NCBI RefSeq assembly: GCF_001870465.1
Contig: NZ_MDGK01000028.1
Location: forward strand, 1-64,000
DNA from: Pseudomonas extremorientalis
GTDB lineage: Bacteria; Pseudomonadota; Gammaproteobacteria; Pseudomonadales; Pseudomonadaceae
Direction of reading: 5' to 3'
DNA length: 64,000 bases
In this document: positions 1-20,327 of the stretch, in pieces
Layout of the letters: every line of letters begins with the position of its first letter
How positions within the stretch are numbered: the first letter of the stretch is position 1
Made by a program: the position numbers and the translations under genes
Notes under the pieces: generated by a model
The model's input: only the letters and a program-made list of their open reading frames with translations
Databases searched by the model: none
Told to the model about the DNA's origin: nothing

Positions 1-1328
1 GTGATCCACATCCAGCAACATTTCGCACATTCGGCATAGTCCCCTACAGACACAAAGGCAGTCGCGTCCGTTGAAAATGTATTGAGATCAACGATATTGC
101 CCGTTGCTTGTTCGATCTCAGCGTGAGGAAATTGTGGCAGTAATACATTGACCACACGTTCAGGTGATCGCTGTGGTTCATTATTGTTAGGGAATTGAAC
201 GGTGTAGGTCAGCGTCATCGGCTTGTTAAAAAAGCAGGCAATGACACAGGGCGATAGCTCGATGGTTGCCAGATCCCCGTCGTTTTGGATTGTCACGCAG
301 CCAAGCGGCTTGCTCCCATAACCCGGCCCACTCACATAAAAACAGACTTGGTCGTCTGCATAGGTGTCCAAACCGGGAGTGTCCACATTCCCACCTTGTT
401 TGGTGAGTTCTGGGTTGAGGCACCATTCATTGTTGAAAAAGGCGGACTGCCGCAAATGTGCAGGCAGAAGATCAAGGCGTTGGTCCCCAATGAAAGCAGT
501 CGTACGACGATATTGAATTTGAAGGGCATTCCTTGGAAGAAGCGTCTTCTCATCGGGGTTAGTAACGTCGGCTGGAGGCTGCGCCGCTAAGCCACTCGTT
601 ATATAGCCACATTGCAAGGTCATTGCTTCATACAGTGGTATTTGCCGCGCCAACCAACCACGGCTAACAGCATGAGTAAGTTCGCCTGACTCAATATCCT
701 CAACCGTTAACTCATACCCGTAAGCTACTGTGTAGAAAACGGGATCCCCACTAAATTGCTGCGTAACGAGAGTGCAGTAAAACTTATCGCCTACTTGGGC
801 AAGATAAGGAACCTTCGTTTTGACAATCCCATCCCCTTTGAAATCGTGCATATCTAAGGTAGGTGTATTTTGAAAAATTTTTTCTTTGAGAAAGTAAGGG
901 GCGAGCTCTTTACCTTCGCTCGCTGGGTAAAACTCCATTAAAACTTCTTTCTCCAAAGAAGTGGCTGCTTGCCCATTTACTGTCCCGGTATAACTGATTA
1001 CGAGCGTGTATTCCATAGCCTTCGTCATGTAAGGCAGAGGGATTTCAGTCTTTCCTTCGCCTGGCTCAGGGCTTGGATACACAATATCCTTGAACACCGG
1101 CCCAGGCGTTTCCCGTGTGCGGAACGTGACGGTAATGGGGTGATCCTCGTCCATCCGCGGGTCGAATTTCAGGTATGAACCCTTCATTCTGGAAGTAGCC
1201 ACCGTTGCGTTCACTTCACTAGAAACCAACGGGCTGTTCACCTCCAGCGCCTTGGGCTTTGGCAGTTTAGGTTTTGGAGCTTCGACAGTCGTTGTAGAAC
1301 CGTTCGGCGTTGCGGTTTTTTTAACCAT
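1..1328 (-). CDS. Unrecognised protein, 5' part (gene runs off the window)
   Basis: An open frame of at least 442 codons begins at ATG 1328-1326 and stays open to base 1, so only the N-terminal part is visible. The start is supported by GGAG about 9 bases upstream. The protein opens with a short Lys/Thr/Pro-rich stretch (MVKKTATPNG..., then PKPKLPKPK) and has no signal peptide or membrane segment. The rest looks like beta-rich, Ig-like material (for example YTLVISYTGTVNG and MTLTYTVQF), with a Cys-containing patch near the visible end (YAECAKCCWMW). I do not recognise a family and assign no function. The base composition is clearly more AT-rich than the neighbouring pvdL, which suggests a separate origin or low expression. 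A palindrome lies 93 bases upstream. The reading frame is certain; the identity is not. Confidence 0.75.
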   Translation of the reverse strand, partial: MVKKTATPNGSTTTVEAPKPKLPKPKALEVNSPLVSSEVNATVATSRMKGSYLKFDPRMDEDHPITVTFRTRETPGPVFKDIVYPSPEPGEGKTEIPLPYMTKAMEYTLVISYTGTVNGQAATSLEKEVLMEFYPASEGKELAPYFLKEKIFQNTPTLDMHDFKGDGIVKTKVPYLAQVGDKFYCTLVTQQFSGDPVFYTVAYGYELTVEDIESGELTHAVSRGWLARQIPLYEAMTLQCGYITSGLAAQPPADVTNPDEKTLLPRNALQIQYRRTTAFIGDQRLDLLPAHLRQSAFFNNEWCLNPELTKQGGNVDTPGLDTYADDQVCFYVSGPGYGSKPLGCVTIQNDGDLATIELSPCVIACFFNKPMTLTYTVQFPNNNEPQRSPERVVNVLLPQFPHAEIEQATGNIVDLNTFSTDATAFVSVGDYAECAKCCWMWI

Positions 1329-1420
1329 GATAAGAACTCCGTGTTCAGGACTTATTACCCTCAGCCAGATCTGAGGCCGAAGGTCTCCCTCAAGTGAGCT
1401 CTTTTGACGGTTTCTCGCCT

Positions 1421-1438
1421 ACTGTCAAAATTGACAGT
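1421..1438. promoter_or_regulatory. Operator-like palindrome upstream of the left-edge gene
   Basis: ACTGTCAA-AA-TTGACAGT is a perfect inverted repeat with 8-base arms and a 2-base centre. It lies in the 127-base space between the start of the left-edge gene (1328) and the stop of pvdL (1456). No T-run follows on either strand, so a terminator is unlikely. The symmetry and the distance to the left gene fit a dimeric repressor or activator site. The regulator is not in the window. Confidence 0.5.
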
Positions 1439-1455
1439 TCAGACCAACGGCCCCC

Positions 1456-14334
<12,879 letters not shown>

Positions 14335-14387
14335 GGGGTTCCTGCCTGAAATCGGCTTACGGGAAATTCAAGAATTCGGGGGTTTGT

Positions 14388-15140
14388 TCAGCCGACGGCG
14401 AGTGGCCGCGCCGCGCCATTGCGCCAGCGGGCCAGGTGTTCGTCGGCGTAGCGCCGCACGCAACGCAGCACCGCGCTTTCGTGTTGCACGAGGAAGAAGT
14501 GGTGACCGTCGAACATGTCCAGGGAAAAGCCGCTGGCGGCGTCAAGTTGCCAGTCGAGCAACTGGTCGGCGCGCACACTGTCCTGCTTGCCGCCGAACAC
14601 ATGGATCGGCATGCCCAGCGGTGCACGTTCGCCGTAGGTGAAACTGCCGCACAGCAGGAAATCGGCGCGCAGGATCGGCAGCATCAACTGCATCAATTCG
14701 GGGTTGGCCAGGGCTTCTTCGGTGGTGCCTTGCAGTTCGCGCAGGCGGGCGATCAGTTGTTCGTCGGTCTTTTCGATGGCGTATTCGCTGACATCACGCC
14801 GGGCTGGCCCGGCTGTGCCGGAGGCGAACAAGGCGAGCGGCGCGGGCACACCGCGAGCGTTCAAGGCGTGCGCCAGCTCAAAGGCGAGCAGACCACCAAG
14901 GCTGTGGCCGAACAGGGCATAGGGGCCGTTCAAGTCGCAGCTGATTTCATCGGCGAGCTGCGCAGCCAAGGCCTTGATATCGCGTTGCAACGGCTCGTCC
15001 ATGCGCATGCCACGGCCGGGCAATTCCAGCGGGCAGACCTGCAACCACTCAGGCAGGGCCCGGCGCCAACGCGCATAAACCATGGCACTGGCGCCCGAAT
15101 AAGGCAGGCAGAACAGGCGCAGTCGAGTCGGCGTACTCAT
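14388..15140 (-). CDS. pvdG: Type II thioesterase PvdG
   Basis: This 250-residue alpha/beta-hydrolase is of the external (type II) thioesterase family that removes wrong or stalled groups from carrier domains. The nucleophile elbow GHSLGG places the serine at residue 80; the later GGKQDSV and DGHHFF segments supply the expected Asp and His. The N-terminus ([12 protein letters not shown]) and ELPGRG are typical of this class. It precedes pvdL on the same strand with a 53-base gap, so both are probably co-transcribed from the iron-starvation promoter at 15240-15263. Its ATG overlaps the stop of a 16-codon leader ORF (TGATG), which suggests translational coupling. The order pvdS, pvdG, pvdL matches P. 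aeruginosa. Confidence 0.93.
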   Translation of the reverse strand: MSTPTRLRLFCLPYSGASAMVYARWRRALPEWLQVCPLELPGRGMRMDEPLQRDIKALAAQLADEISCDLNGPYALFGHSLGGLLAFELAHALNARGVPAPLALFASGTAGPARRDVSEYAIEKTDEQLIARLRELQGTTEEALANPELMQLMLPILRADFLLCGSFTYGERAPLGMPIHVFGGKQDSVRADQLLDWQLDAASGFSLDMFDGHHFFLVQHESAVLRCVRRYADEHLARWRNGAARPLAVG

Positions 15141-15190
15141 CAGGCGACAACTCCAGACCGATACACGCCGCTTGCACGATAGAAACCCAT
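15140..15190 (-). CDS. Putative leader peptide upstream of pvdG (16 codons)
   Basis: ATG 15190 opens [16 protein letters not shown] and ends in TGA 15142-15140, whose last base is the first base of the pvdG ATG (TGATG). A very strong purine-rich ribosome site (GGAGGAGGACGAC) lies directly upstream, better than anything in front of pvdG itself. It lies downstream of the predicted PvdS promoter, so it should be at the 5' end of the pvdG-pvdL message. I infer a translational coupler rather than a functional peptide. Conservation in related strains would decide. Confidence 0.5.
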   Translation of the reverse strand: MGFYRASGVYRSGVVA

Positions 15191-15239
15191 GTCGTCCTCC
15201 TCCTTGGTCGTTTTACTAACGGACCTGTCACCCAGAAGA

Positions 15240-15263
15240 ACGGACGGCACCGGCAAATAATTA
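15240..15263 (-). promoter_or_regulatory. Iron-starvation (PvdS-type) promoter for pvdG-pvdL
   Basis: On the minus strand TAATT (15263-15259) is followed by exactly 16 bases and CGT (15242-15240). The PvdS iron-starvation box is TAAAT-N16/17-CGT, so there is one mismatch. It is about 100 bases upstream of pvdG and 50 bases upstream of the leader ORF, and points at the pyoverdine genes. The assignment combines this match with the gene context. Confidence 0.65.
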
Positions 15264-15331
15264 GTCGCCAGGTATGGGCGAGACGTGGTTCACACCAAAC
15301 GAGAAAGCATAAGATTAGTTCGCCTTCTCAT

Positions 15332-15359
15332 TTGACAATCATTATCATTCAGCATAATT
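15332..15359 (+). promoter_or_regulatory. pvdS promoter overlapped by a Fur box
   Basis: TTGACA (15332-15337) and ATAATT (15354-15359) form a sigma-70-like pair with a 16-base spacer. The span 15334-15352 (GACAATCATTATCATTCAG) matches the 19-base Fur consensus at most positions and covers the -35 region and spacer. Fur-Fe(II) bound here would block polymerase, the known way pvdS is kept off in iron-replete cells. The start codon of pvdS is about 70 bases downstream. Confidence 0.75.
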
Positions 15360-15429
15360 TGTTGCCCGATGTGTAGGAGGCCCCGGCACGGACGCCCTCC
15401 CCTAACCTATTGGCAGTAAGGTGATTTCC

Positions 15430-15981
15430 ATGACGGAACAAGTATCCACAGGCAGGTGCGACTCACCGCTTCTCCAGGCATTCGTCGATAATCGGCTGAT
15501 TCTGGTGAAGATCGCGGCACGCATTACCGGCTGCCGCTCCCGCGCCGAGGACGTGGTGCAGGACGCCTACTTCCGGCTGCAATCGGCGCCGACAATCACG
15601 TCTTCGTTCAAGGCTCAATTGAGTTATCTGTTCCAGATCGTGCGCAACCTGGCGATCGATCACTACCGCAAGCAGGCCCTGGAGCTCAAATACTCCGGGA
15701 CGGAAGAGGAAGGCTTGAATGTGGTTATTCACGGCGCTTCACCGGAAACCTCGCACATCAATTTCAACACCCTGGAAAACATCGCCGACGCCCTGACCGA
15801 GTTGCCCCAGCGCACCCGCTATGCGTTCGAGATGTACCGCCTGCACGGCGTGCCGCAAAAGGACATCGCCAAGGAGCTGGGCGTGTCGCCGACCCTGGTG
15901 AACTTCATGATCCGTGATGCGCTGGTGCACTGCCGCAAGGTGTCGGGCAGCCATAGCGATACGTTTGCGCGCAGGGTGTGA
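15430..15981 (+). CDS. pvdS: Extracytoplasmic-function sigma factor PvdS
   Basis: This 183-residue ECF sigma factor directs RNA polymerase to pyoverdine and other iron-starvation promoters. Region 2 is visible as SRAEDVVQDAYFRLQ followed by LFQIVRNLAIDHYRK, and region 4 as LTELPQRTRYAFEMYRLHGVPQKDIAKELGVSPTLV (in two blocks). The length agrees with PvdS (about 187 residues). I chose ATG 15430 because AAGGTGA sits 5 bases before it; the GTG at 15421 lies inside that ribosome site. It is divergent from pvdG-pvdL and preceded by a Fur-box promoter. Confidence 0.95.
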   Translation: MTEQVSTGRCDSPLLQAFVDNRLILVKIAARITGCRSRAEDVVQDAYFRLQSAPTITSSFKAQLSYLFQIVRNLAIDHYRKQALELKYSGTEEEGLNVVIHGASPETSHINFNTLENIADALTELPQRTRYAFEMYRLHGVPQKDIAKELGVSPTLVNFMIRDALVHCRKVSGSHSDTFARRV

Positions 15982-15999
15982 TGCCGCACCGGTGGTGCC

Positions 16000-16788
16000 T
16001 CAGGGCACCGCCATCACATCAATGCGATACGGCTCGAAAATCTTCAGCATCTCGCCATCGTCGCGCAAGCGCTTGAGCAACGCGGCAAACGCGTCCCCCG
16101 TGATCGGCGCCTTCGGGCGCAGCAGTGCGAAGTGGTGATAGACCTGGTCAATGCGCTCCGAGACCAGGAACTGCCCCGCCATTTGCGCATTGCGCACCAT
16201 GAAATCACTCAGGTACGAGCGCGTCACCAAGGCAATATCGGCACGCCCGCGCGCGACCATCAGCAGGTTGCTGTCATGGGAGTAAGTCAACGTGGCGTTG
16301 AAGTGCTCGGCCATGTACTTGGGGTCGGGGTTGAAGTTGGCGAAGGCGTAGTGATAACCGCTGAACACGGCCAGGCGTTTGCCGTTGAGGTCGGCGAAAT
16401 AACTTTGGTCACGACCGGGCTCACGCTGGGCGACGAAGATTTCCGCATCTTCCAGGCCCATGTCGACGCTGGTGTGGGGAATGTTCTGCCAGCCCCAATC
16501 GGGATTTTCGAAGATCGCCATATCCACACGGCCCTGCTCGAAATCACGAAAGCGTCGGGGGATGGAGGTGGGCACCAACACAAACTGGTAATCGGTTTGC
16601 GCGGCGTTCAGGGCTTCGACCAGTTGCGGCAGCAAACCGGTGTCGGCGCCCTGCTCCGGCCGTACGGTGTAGGGTGGGAAATGCGCCGCGCCGATGCGTA
16701 CCAACTGCGCAGCCGAAGCTGGCATCCACCACGCGGTGCCCAGTGCCCAAAAGGTAAGTCCTGCAGCCAGCCGCCATGGCGAAAACAT
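16000..16788 (-). CDS. Periplasmic solute-binding protein (amino-acid-type, SBP family 3)
   Basis: The protein has a signal peptide (MFSPWRLAAGLTFWALGTAWW, cleavage near ASAAQ) followed by a bacterial extracellular solute-binding fold: IGAAHFPPYTVRPEQG, then LLPQLVEALNAA, DMAIFENPDWGW, LNGKRLAVFSGYHYAF and RADIALVTRSYL. About 262 residues. No permease or ATPase gene is adjacent, so it may serve a transporter elsewhere or act as a stand-alone sensor. It converges on pvdS with an 18-base gap. The start is uncertain: GTG at 16800 is in frame, but ATG 16788 begins at the signal peptide. The ligand is unknown. Confidence 0.8.
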   Translation of the reverse strand: MFSPWRLAAGLTFWALGTAWWMPASAAQLVRIGAAHFPPYTVRPEQGADTGLLPQLVEALNAAQTDYQFVLVPTSIPRRFRDFEQGRVDMAIFENPDWGWQNIPHTSVDMGLEDAEIFVAQREPGRDQSYFADLNGKRLAVFSGYHYAFANFNPDPKYMAEHFNATLTYSHDSNLLMVARGRADIALVTRSYLSDFMVRNAQMAGQFLVSERIDQVYHHFALLRPKAPITGDAFAALLKRLRDDGEMLKIFEPYRIDVMAVP

Positions 16789-16805
16789 CAAGGCACACAC
16801 CGTTC

Positions 16806-16838
16806 AAAAACGCTCATGGCGATAAGCTAGGCGTTTTT
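16806..16838 (-). terminator. Possible terminator after atuR
   Basis: AAAAACGC (16806-16813) and GCGTTTTT (16831-16838) are perfect inverted arms around a 17-base centre, so on the minus strand the right side of the stem ends in a T-run. It lies about 45 bases beyond the atuR stop and just before the solute-binding gene. The long loop makes it weak. Confidence 0.4.
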
Positions 16839-16882
16839 GTCTGGAGAGACAACTTTCCAGCGGTAAATTAATAGCTTGCGCC

Positions 16883-17506
16883 TCAGTCGGCCTTCAAAAC
16901 CATCAGCAGGGCCTCTTCGGCCAACTGCTCAAGTGTCAGGCTGCCCTCGGCGCGAAACCAGGTGGTGGTCCAGGACAGCGCGCCGGTGAGGAAACGCCGC
17001 GTGATGAATACATCACCACGAATGTAGCCCGCGTCCTTGGCCTCCCCCAGCACTTGCAGCCAGAGCGCCTCGTACACGTCGCGCAGGGCCAGCACCTGGG
17101 CCTGGCCTTCGGCCGACAACGAACGCCACTCGTACACCAGCACCGCCATGGCCTCGCCGCTGCCGCCCATGATCGACTGCAATTCGCAGCGGATCAGCGC
17201 CAGCACGCGTTCGCGCACGTTGCTCGCCTCTTCCAGCGAAGCGCGCATCATCGCCGTGTTGTAGTGGATGGTTTCTTCCATCACTGCCCGCAGGATCTCG
17301 TCCTTGCTCTTGAAGTGATGAAAGATGCTGCCGGACTGGATGCCCACGGCGCTGGCCAGGTCGCGCACGGTGGTACGTTCGAAGCCCTTGTTGCGAAACA
17401 GATGGGCCGCGGTTTGCAGCAGCTTGCCCCGGGCGCTGTCGGGGTCGGTCAATTGGCCGCCATCGACCATGGTGCGCATGACCCGCAGGGCTTTGTGCTC
17501 ATCCAT
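16883..17506 (-). CDS. atuR: TetR-family repressor AtuR of the acyclic terpene operon
   Basis: This 207-residue TetR regulator has its helix-turn-helix at residues about 20-65 (ARGKLLQTAAHLFRNKGFER, TTVRDLASAVGIQSGSIFHH). The C-terminal half is the helical ligand-binding part. It is divergent from atuA and separated from it by paired palindromic operators, the arrangement described for AtuR in P. aeruginosa, where it represses the atu operon. ATG 17506 follows AGGAGAG. The frame is open far upstream through atuA on the opposite strand, which is coincidental. The identity rests on family plus location; the inducing ligand is not visible. Confidence 0.85.
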   Translation of the reverse strand: MDEHKALRVMRTMVDGGQLTDPDSARGKLLQTAAHLFRNKGFERTTVRDLASAVGIQSGSIFHHFKSKDEILRAVMEETIHYNTAMMRASLEEASNVRERVLALIRCELQSIMGGSGEAMAVLVYEWRSLSAEGQAQVLALRDVYEALWLQVLGEAKDAGYIRGDVFITRRFLTGALSWTTTWFRAEGSLTLEQLAEEALLMVLKAD

Positions 17507-17564
17507 GCCTCTCTCCTCTACTTCCACAGACGTCTTGGCCCGCAATTTAGGCCGTGGCGGCCAC

Positions 17565-17623
17565 CCAAGCAAGCGCTTGGCTGAAACTTGTATCCGCAGT
17601 TTACAAACCAAGCGCTTGCTTGG
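17565..17623. promoter_or_regulatory. Paired AtuR operators between atuR and atuA
   Basis: CCAAGCAAGCGCTTGG (17565-17580) and CCAAGCGCTTGCTTGG (17608-17623) are perfect inverted copies of each other, 27 bases apart, and each contains the palindrome CAAGCGCTTG. They occupy the divergent promoter region. AtuR of P. aeruginosa is known to bind two inverted copies of a short sequence in the same place, so these are its likely sites. Confidence 0.8.
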
Positions 17624-17659
17624 TAGTCTCGACCCCAGCCATTCGAGGAAGGATTTCTC

Positions 17660-19438
17660 ATGAGCAAGACGGTTCGTATCGGCTGTGCCAGCGCCTTCTG
17701 GGGCGACACCTGCACCGCCGCCGCCCAACTGGTGCAAGGCGGCAAGCTGGATTACCTGGTGTTCGACTACCTGGCGGAAGTCACGATGTCGATCCTGGCC
17801 GGTGCGCGGATGAAAGATCCCCAGGCCGGCTACGCCACGGATTTCGTCGACGTGCTCACGCCGCTGCTGGCGGATATCCAGCACCAGGGCATTCGCGTGA
17901 TCAGCAACGCCGGTGGCATCAACCCCCAGGCCTGCGCCGCCGCCCTGCAAGCCGCCTGCGACAAGGCCGGTATCCCCCTTAAAATCGCCGTGCTGCTGGG
18001 CGACGACCTGCAACCCCAGCTCAAACACCTGCACGGCATCACCGACATGTTCAACGGTGCGCCGTTGCCGCCGCTGTGCGTGTCCGCCAACGCCTACCTG
18101 GGCGCGCCGGGCATCACCCAGGCGCTGAAGCTGGGCGCGGATATCGTCATCACCGGCCGCGTGGTGGACAGCGCAGTAGTCAGCGCGGCGCTGGTGCATG
18201 AATTCGACTGGTCCTGGCAGGATTACGACCGCCTCGCCCAGGCCGCACTGGCCGGGCATATCATCGAATGCGGCGCGCAGTGCACCGGCGGTAACTTCAC
18301 CGATTGGCGCGACGTGCCGGACTACGAGCACATCGGCTTTCCCATCGTCGACGTCAGCGCCGACGGCCAATTCACTGTCAACAAGGTCGACGGCACAGGC
18401 GGGCTGATCAGCGAACTCAGCGTCGCCGAGCAACTGCTGTATGAAATCGGCGACCCGCATGCCTACCTGTTGCCCGATGTGATCTGCGACTTCAGCCAGG
18501 TCAAATTGCAGCAGCAAGGCAAACACCAGGTACGCCTGCACGGCGCCAAGGGCTTGCCGCCCACCGATCAATACAAGGTCAGCGCCACTTACCCGGACGG
18601 TTTTCGCTGCACCGCCAGTTGCCTGATCGCCGGCATTGATGCGGTCGCCAAGGCCGAGCGGGTCAGCCAGGCGATCATCAACAAGACCTCGGAGCTGTTC
18701 CGCCAGCGCGGCTGGGCACCTTACACCGAAGTGAATATCGAACTGCTCGGCAGCGAAGCCACCTACGGCGCCCACGCCAGGCGCCAGGACTGTCGCGAAG
18801 TGGTGGTGAAACTGGCGGTGCGCCACCCCAACAAACCAGCACTGGTGCTGTTCGCCCGCGAGATTGCCCAGGCCGCGACCGGCATGGCACCGGGCCTGAC
18901 CGGCATCGTCGGCGGGCGGCCGACGGTGTACCCGTTGATCCGACTGTTTTCGTTCCTGATCGATAAAACGGCCTGTGACGGGGTGATCGACTTCCAGGGC
19001 GCACGCCACCCCTGCGCACTGCCACCTGCCGACGCCCCGCGCCTGCCCGATGCGTCCATCGATCCGCCCAAGCCCCAAGGCCGCGCCGACGCCAGCGTGC
19101 CGTTGGTGAAACTGGCCGTGGCGCGCTCCGGAGACAAGGGCAACCACAGCAATATCGGCGTGATCGCCCGCCACCCCGATTACCTGCCATGGATCGCCGA
19201 AGCACTCACCCCGCAGGTGATCGTCGACTGGATGGGCCATCTGCTCGACCCCGTGCACGGCCGTGTCGAGCGCTGGTATCTGCCCGGCAGCCACAGCCTC
19301 AACTTCCTGCTGGAAAACGCCCTGGGCGGCGGTGGCATCGCCAGCCTGCGCATCGACCCGCAGGGCAAAGCCTTCGCCCAGCAACTGCTGGAGATCCCGA
19401 TTGCCGTGCCGCAACACATTGCCGATCAACTCGCCTAA
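17660..19438 (+). CDS. atuA: Acyclic terpene utilisation protein AtuA
   Basis: This 592-residue member of the AtuA family (DUF1446-type) is required in P. aeruginosa for growth on citronellol and geraniol; its reaction is not established. The recognisable N-terminus reads [13 protein letters not shown], followed by [15 protein letters not shown] and [14 protein letters not shown]; the C-terminal part contains [14 protein letters not shown], a conserved feature of the family. No signal peptide. ATG 17660 has AGGAAGGA upstream. It is the first gene of atuABCDEF, with the AtuR operators about 40 bases upstream; atuB starts 13 bases after its stop. Confidence 0.93.
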   Translation: MSKTVRIGCASAFWGDTCTAAAQLVQGGKLDYLVFDYLAEVTMSILAGARMKDPQAGYATDFVDVLTPLLADIQHQGIRVISNAGGINPQACAAALQAACDKAGIPLKIAVLLGDDLQPQLKHLHGITDMFNGAPLPPLCVSANAYLGAPGITQALKLGADIVITGRVVDSAVVSAALVHEFDWSWQDYDRLAQAALAGHIIECGAQCTGGNFTDWRDVPDYEHIGFPIVDVSADGQFTVNKVDGTGGLISELSVAEQLLYEIGDPHAYLLPDVICDFSQVKLQQQGKHQVRLHGAKGLPPTDQYKVSATYPDGFRCTASCLIAGIDAVAKAERVSQAIINKTSELFRQRGWAPYTEVNIELLGSEATYGAHARRQDCREVVVKLAVRHPNKPALVLFAREIAQAATGMAPGLTGIVGGRPTVYPLIRLFSFLIDKTACDGVIDFQGARHPCALPPADAPRLPDASIDPPKPQGRADASVPLVKLAVARSGDKGNHSNIGVIARHPDYLPWIAEALTPQVIVDWMGHLLDPVHGRVERWYLPGSHSLNFLLENALGGGGIASLRIDPQGKAFAQQLLEIPIAVPQHIADQLA

Positions 19439-19451
19439 CAGGAGCATTGCC

Positions 19452-20324
19452 GTGGCCTTCGACTCGATCTTCAAAGCCGACCTGTTCCAGGGGCAAACCG
19501 TGATGGTCACCGGCGGCGGCAGTGGCATTGGCCGCTGCACCGCCCATGAATTGGCGGCGCTGGGTGCCCAGGTGATCCTGGTGGGACGCAAGCCGGACAA
19601 GCTGCAGAACGTCGCGGCGGAAATCGCTGAAGACGGTGGCCTCGCCCATTGGCAGGCCTGCGATATTCGCGATGAAGAGGCGGTGAAGGCACTGGTCGGC
19701 CAGGTCCTGAATGACCACGGCGCTATCCATGGCCTGGTCAACAATGCAGGCGGCCAGTACCCCTCACCACTGGCCGCAATCAACCAGAAAGGTTTCGAAA
19801 CCGTACTGCGCACCAACCTGGTCGGCGGTTTCCTGATGGCGCGGGAAGTGTTCAACCAATCCATGAGCAAGCACGGCGGCGCCATCGTCAACATGCTCGC
19901 CGACATGTGGGGCGGCATGCCCGGCATGGGTCACTCGGGGGCAGCACGTTCGGGCATGGACAACTTCACCAAGACCGCCGCCTTCGAGTGGGGCTATGCC
20001 GGCGTCCGGGTCAACGCCGTGGCGCCGGGCTGGATCGCCTCCAGCGGCATGGACACCTACGAAGGCGCGTTCAAGGCGGTGATTCCCACGCTGCGCGAAC
20101 ATGTGCCGCTCAAGCGTATCGGCACCGAATCGGAAGTCAGCGCGGCCATCGTGTTCCTGCTCAGCCCGGCCGCTGCCTTTATCAGCGGCAGCACACTGCG
20201 TATCGACGGTGCCGCCAGCCTGGGCAGTCGTGCCTGGCCGTTGCACAAGGCGCAGGCGCCGAGCGAACCCTTCAATGGCTTCCACCGCGCCTACCTGCCC
20301 GATGTGCTCAAGGCGGGGCAATAG
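19452..20324 (+). CDS. atuB: Short-chain dehydrogenase AtuB
   Basis: This 290-residue SDR oxidoreductase has the NAD(P)-binding motif TGGGSGIG near residue 20 and the NNAGG segment near residue 97. In the usual catalytic region the text reads MLADMWGGMPGMGHSGAARS, in which the classical YxxxK tyrosine is replaced by His-Ser, as in the peroxisomal dienoyl-CoA reductase-like branch. It is thought to act on a terpene alcohol or acyl-CoA intermediate. The start is GTG 19452, with AGGAG 7 bases upstream; upstream in-frame ATGs lie inside atuA. atuC follows after 3 bases. Confidence 0.9.
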   Translation: MAFDSIFKADLFQGQTVMVTGGGSGIGRCTAHELAALGAQVILVGRKPDKLQNVAAEIAEDGGLAHWQACDIRDEEAVKALVGQVLNDHGAIHGLVNNAGGQYPSPLAAINQKGFETVLRTNLVGGFLMAREVFNQSMSKHGGAIVNMLADMWGGMPGMGHSGAARSGMDNFTKTAAFEWGYAGVRVNAVAPGWIASSGMDTYEGAFKAVIPTLREHVPLKRIGTESEVSAAIVFLLSPAAAFISGSTLRIDGAASLGSRAWPLHKAQAPSEPFNGFHRAYLPDVLKAGQ

Positions 20325-20327
20325 ACC

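Noticed and set aside
15991..16012. Nine-base hairpin GGTGGTGCC-TCAG-GGCACCGCC between pvdS and the solute-binding gene
   Set aside because: No T-run follows on either strand, and it overlaps the 3' end of the coding region; too weak to call a terminator.
17507..19927. Very long minus-strand open frame joined to atuR (16883-19927)
   Set aside because: It is the antisense of atuA and atuB. The TetR domain begins at 17506 with a good ribosome site, and the upstream part shows no domain.
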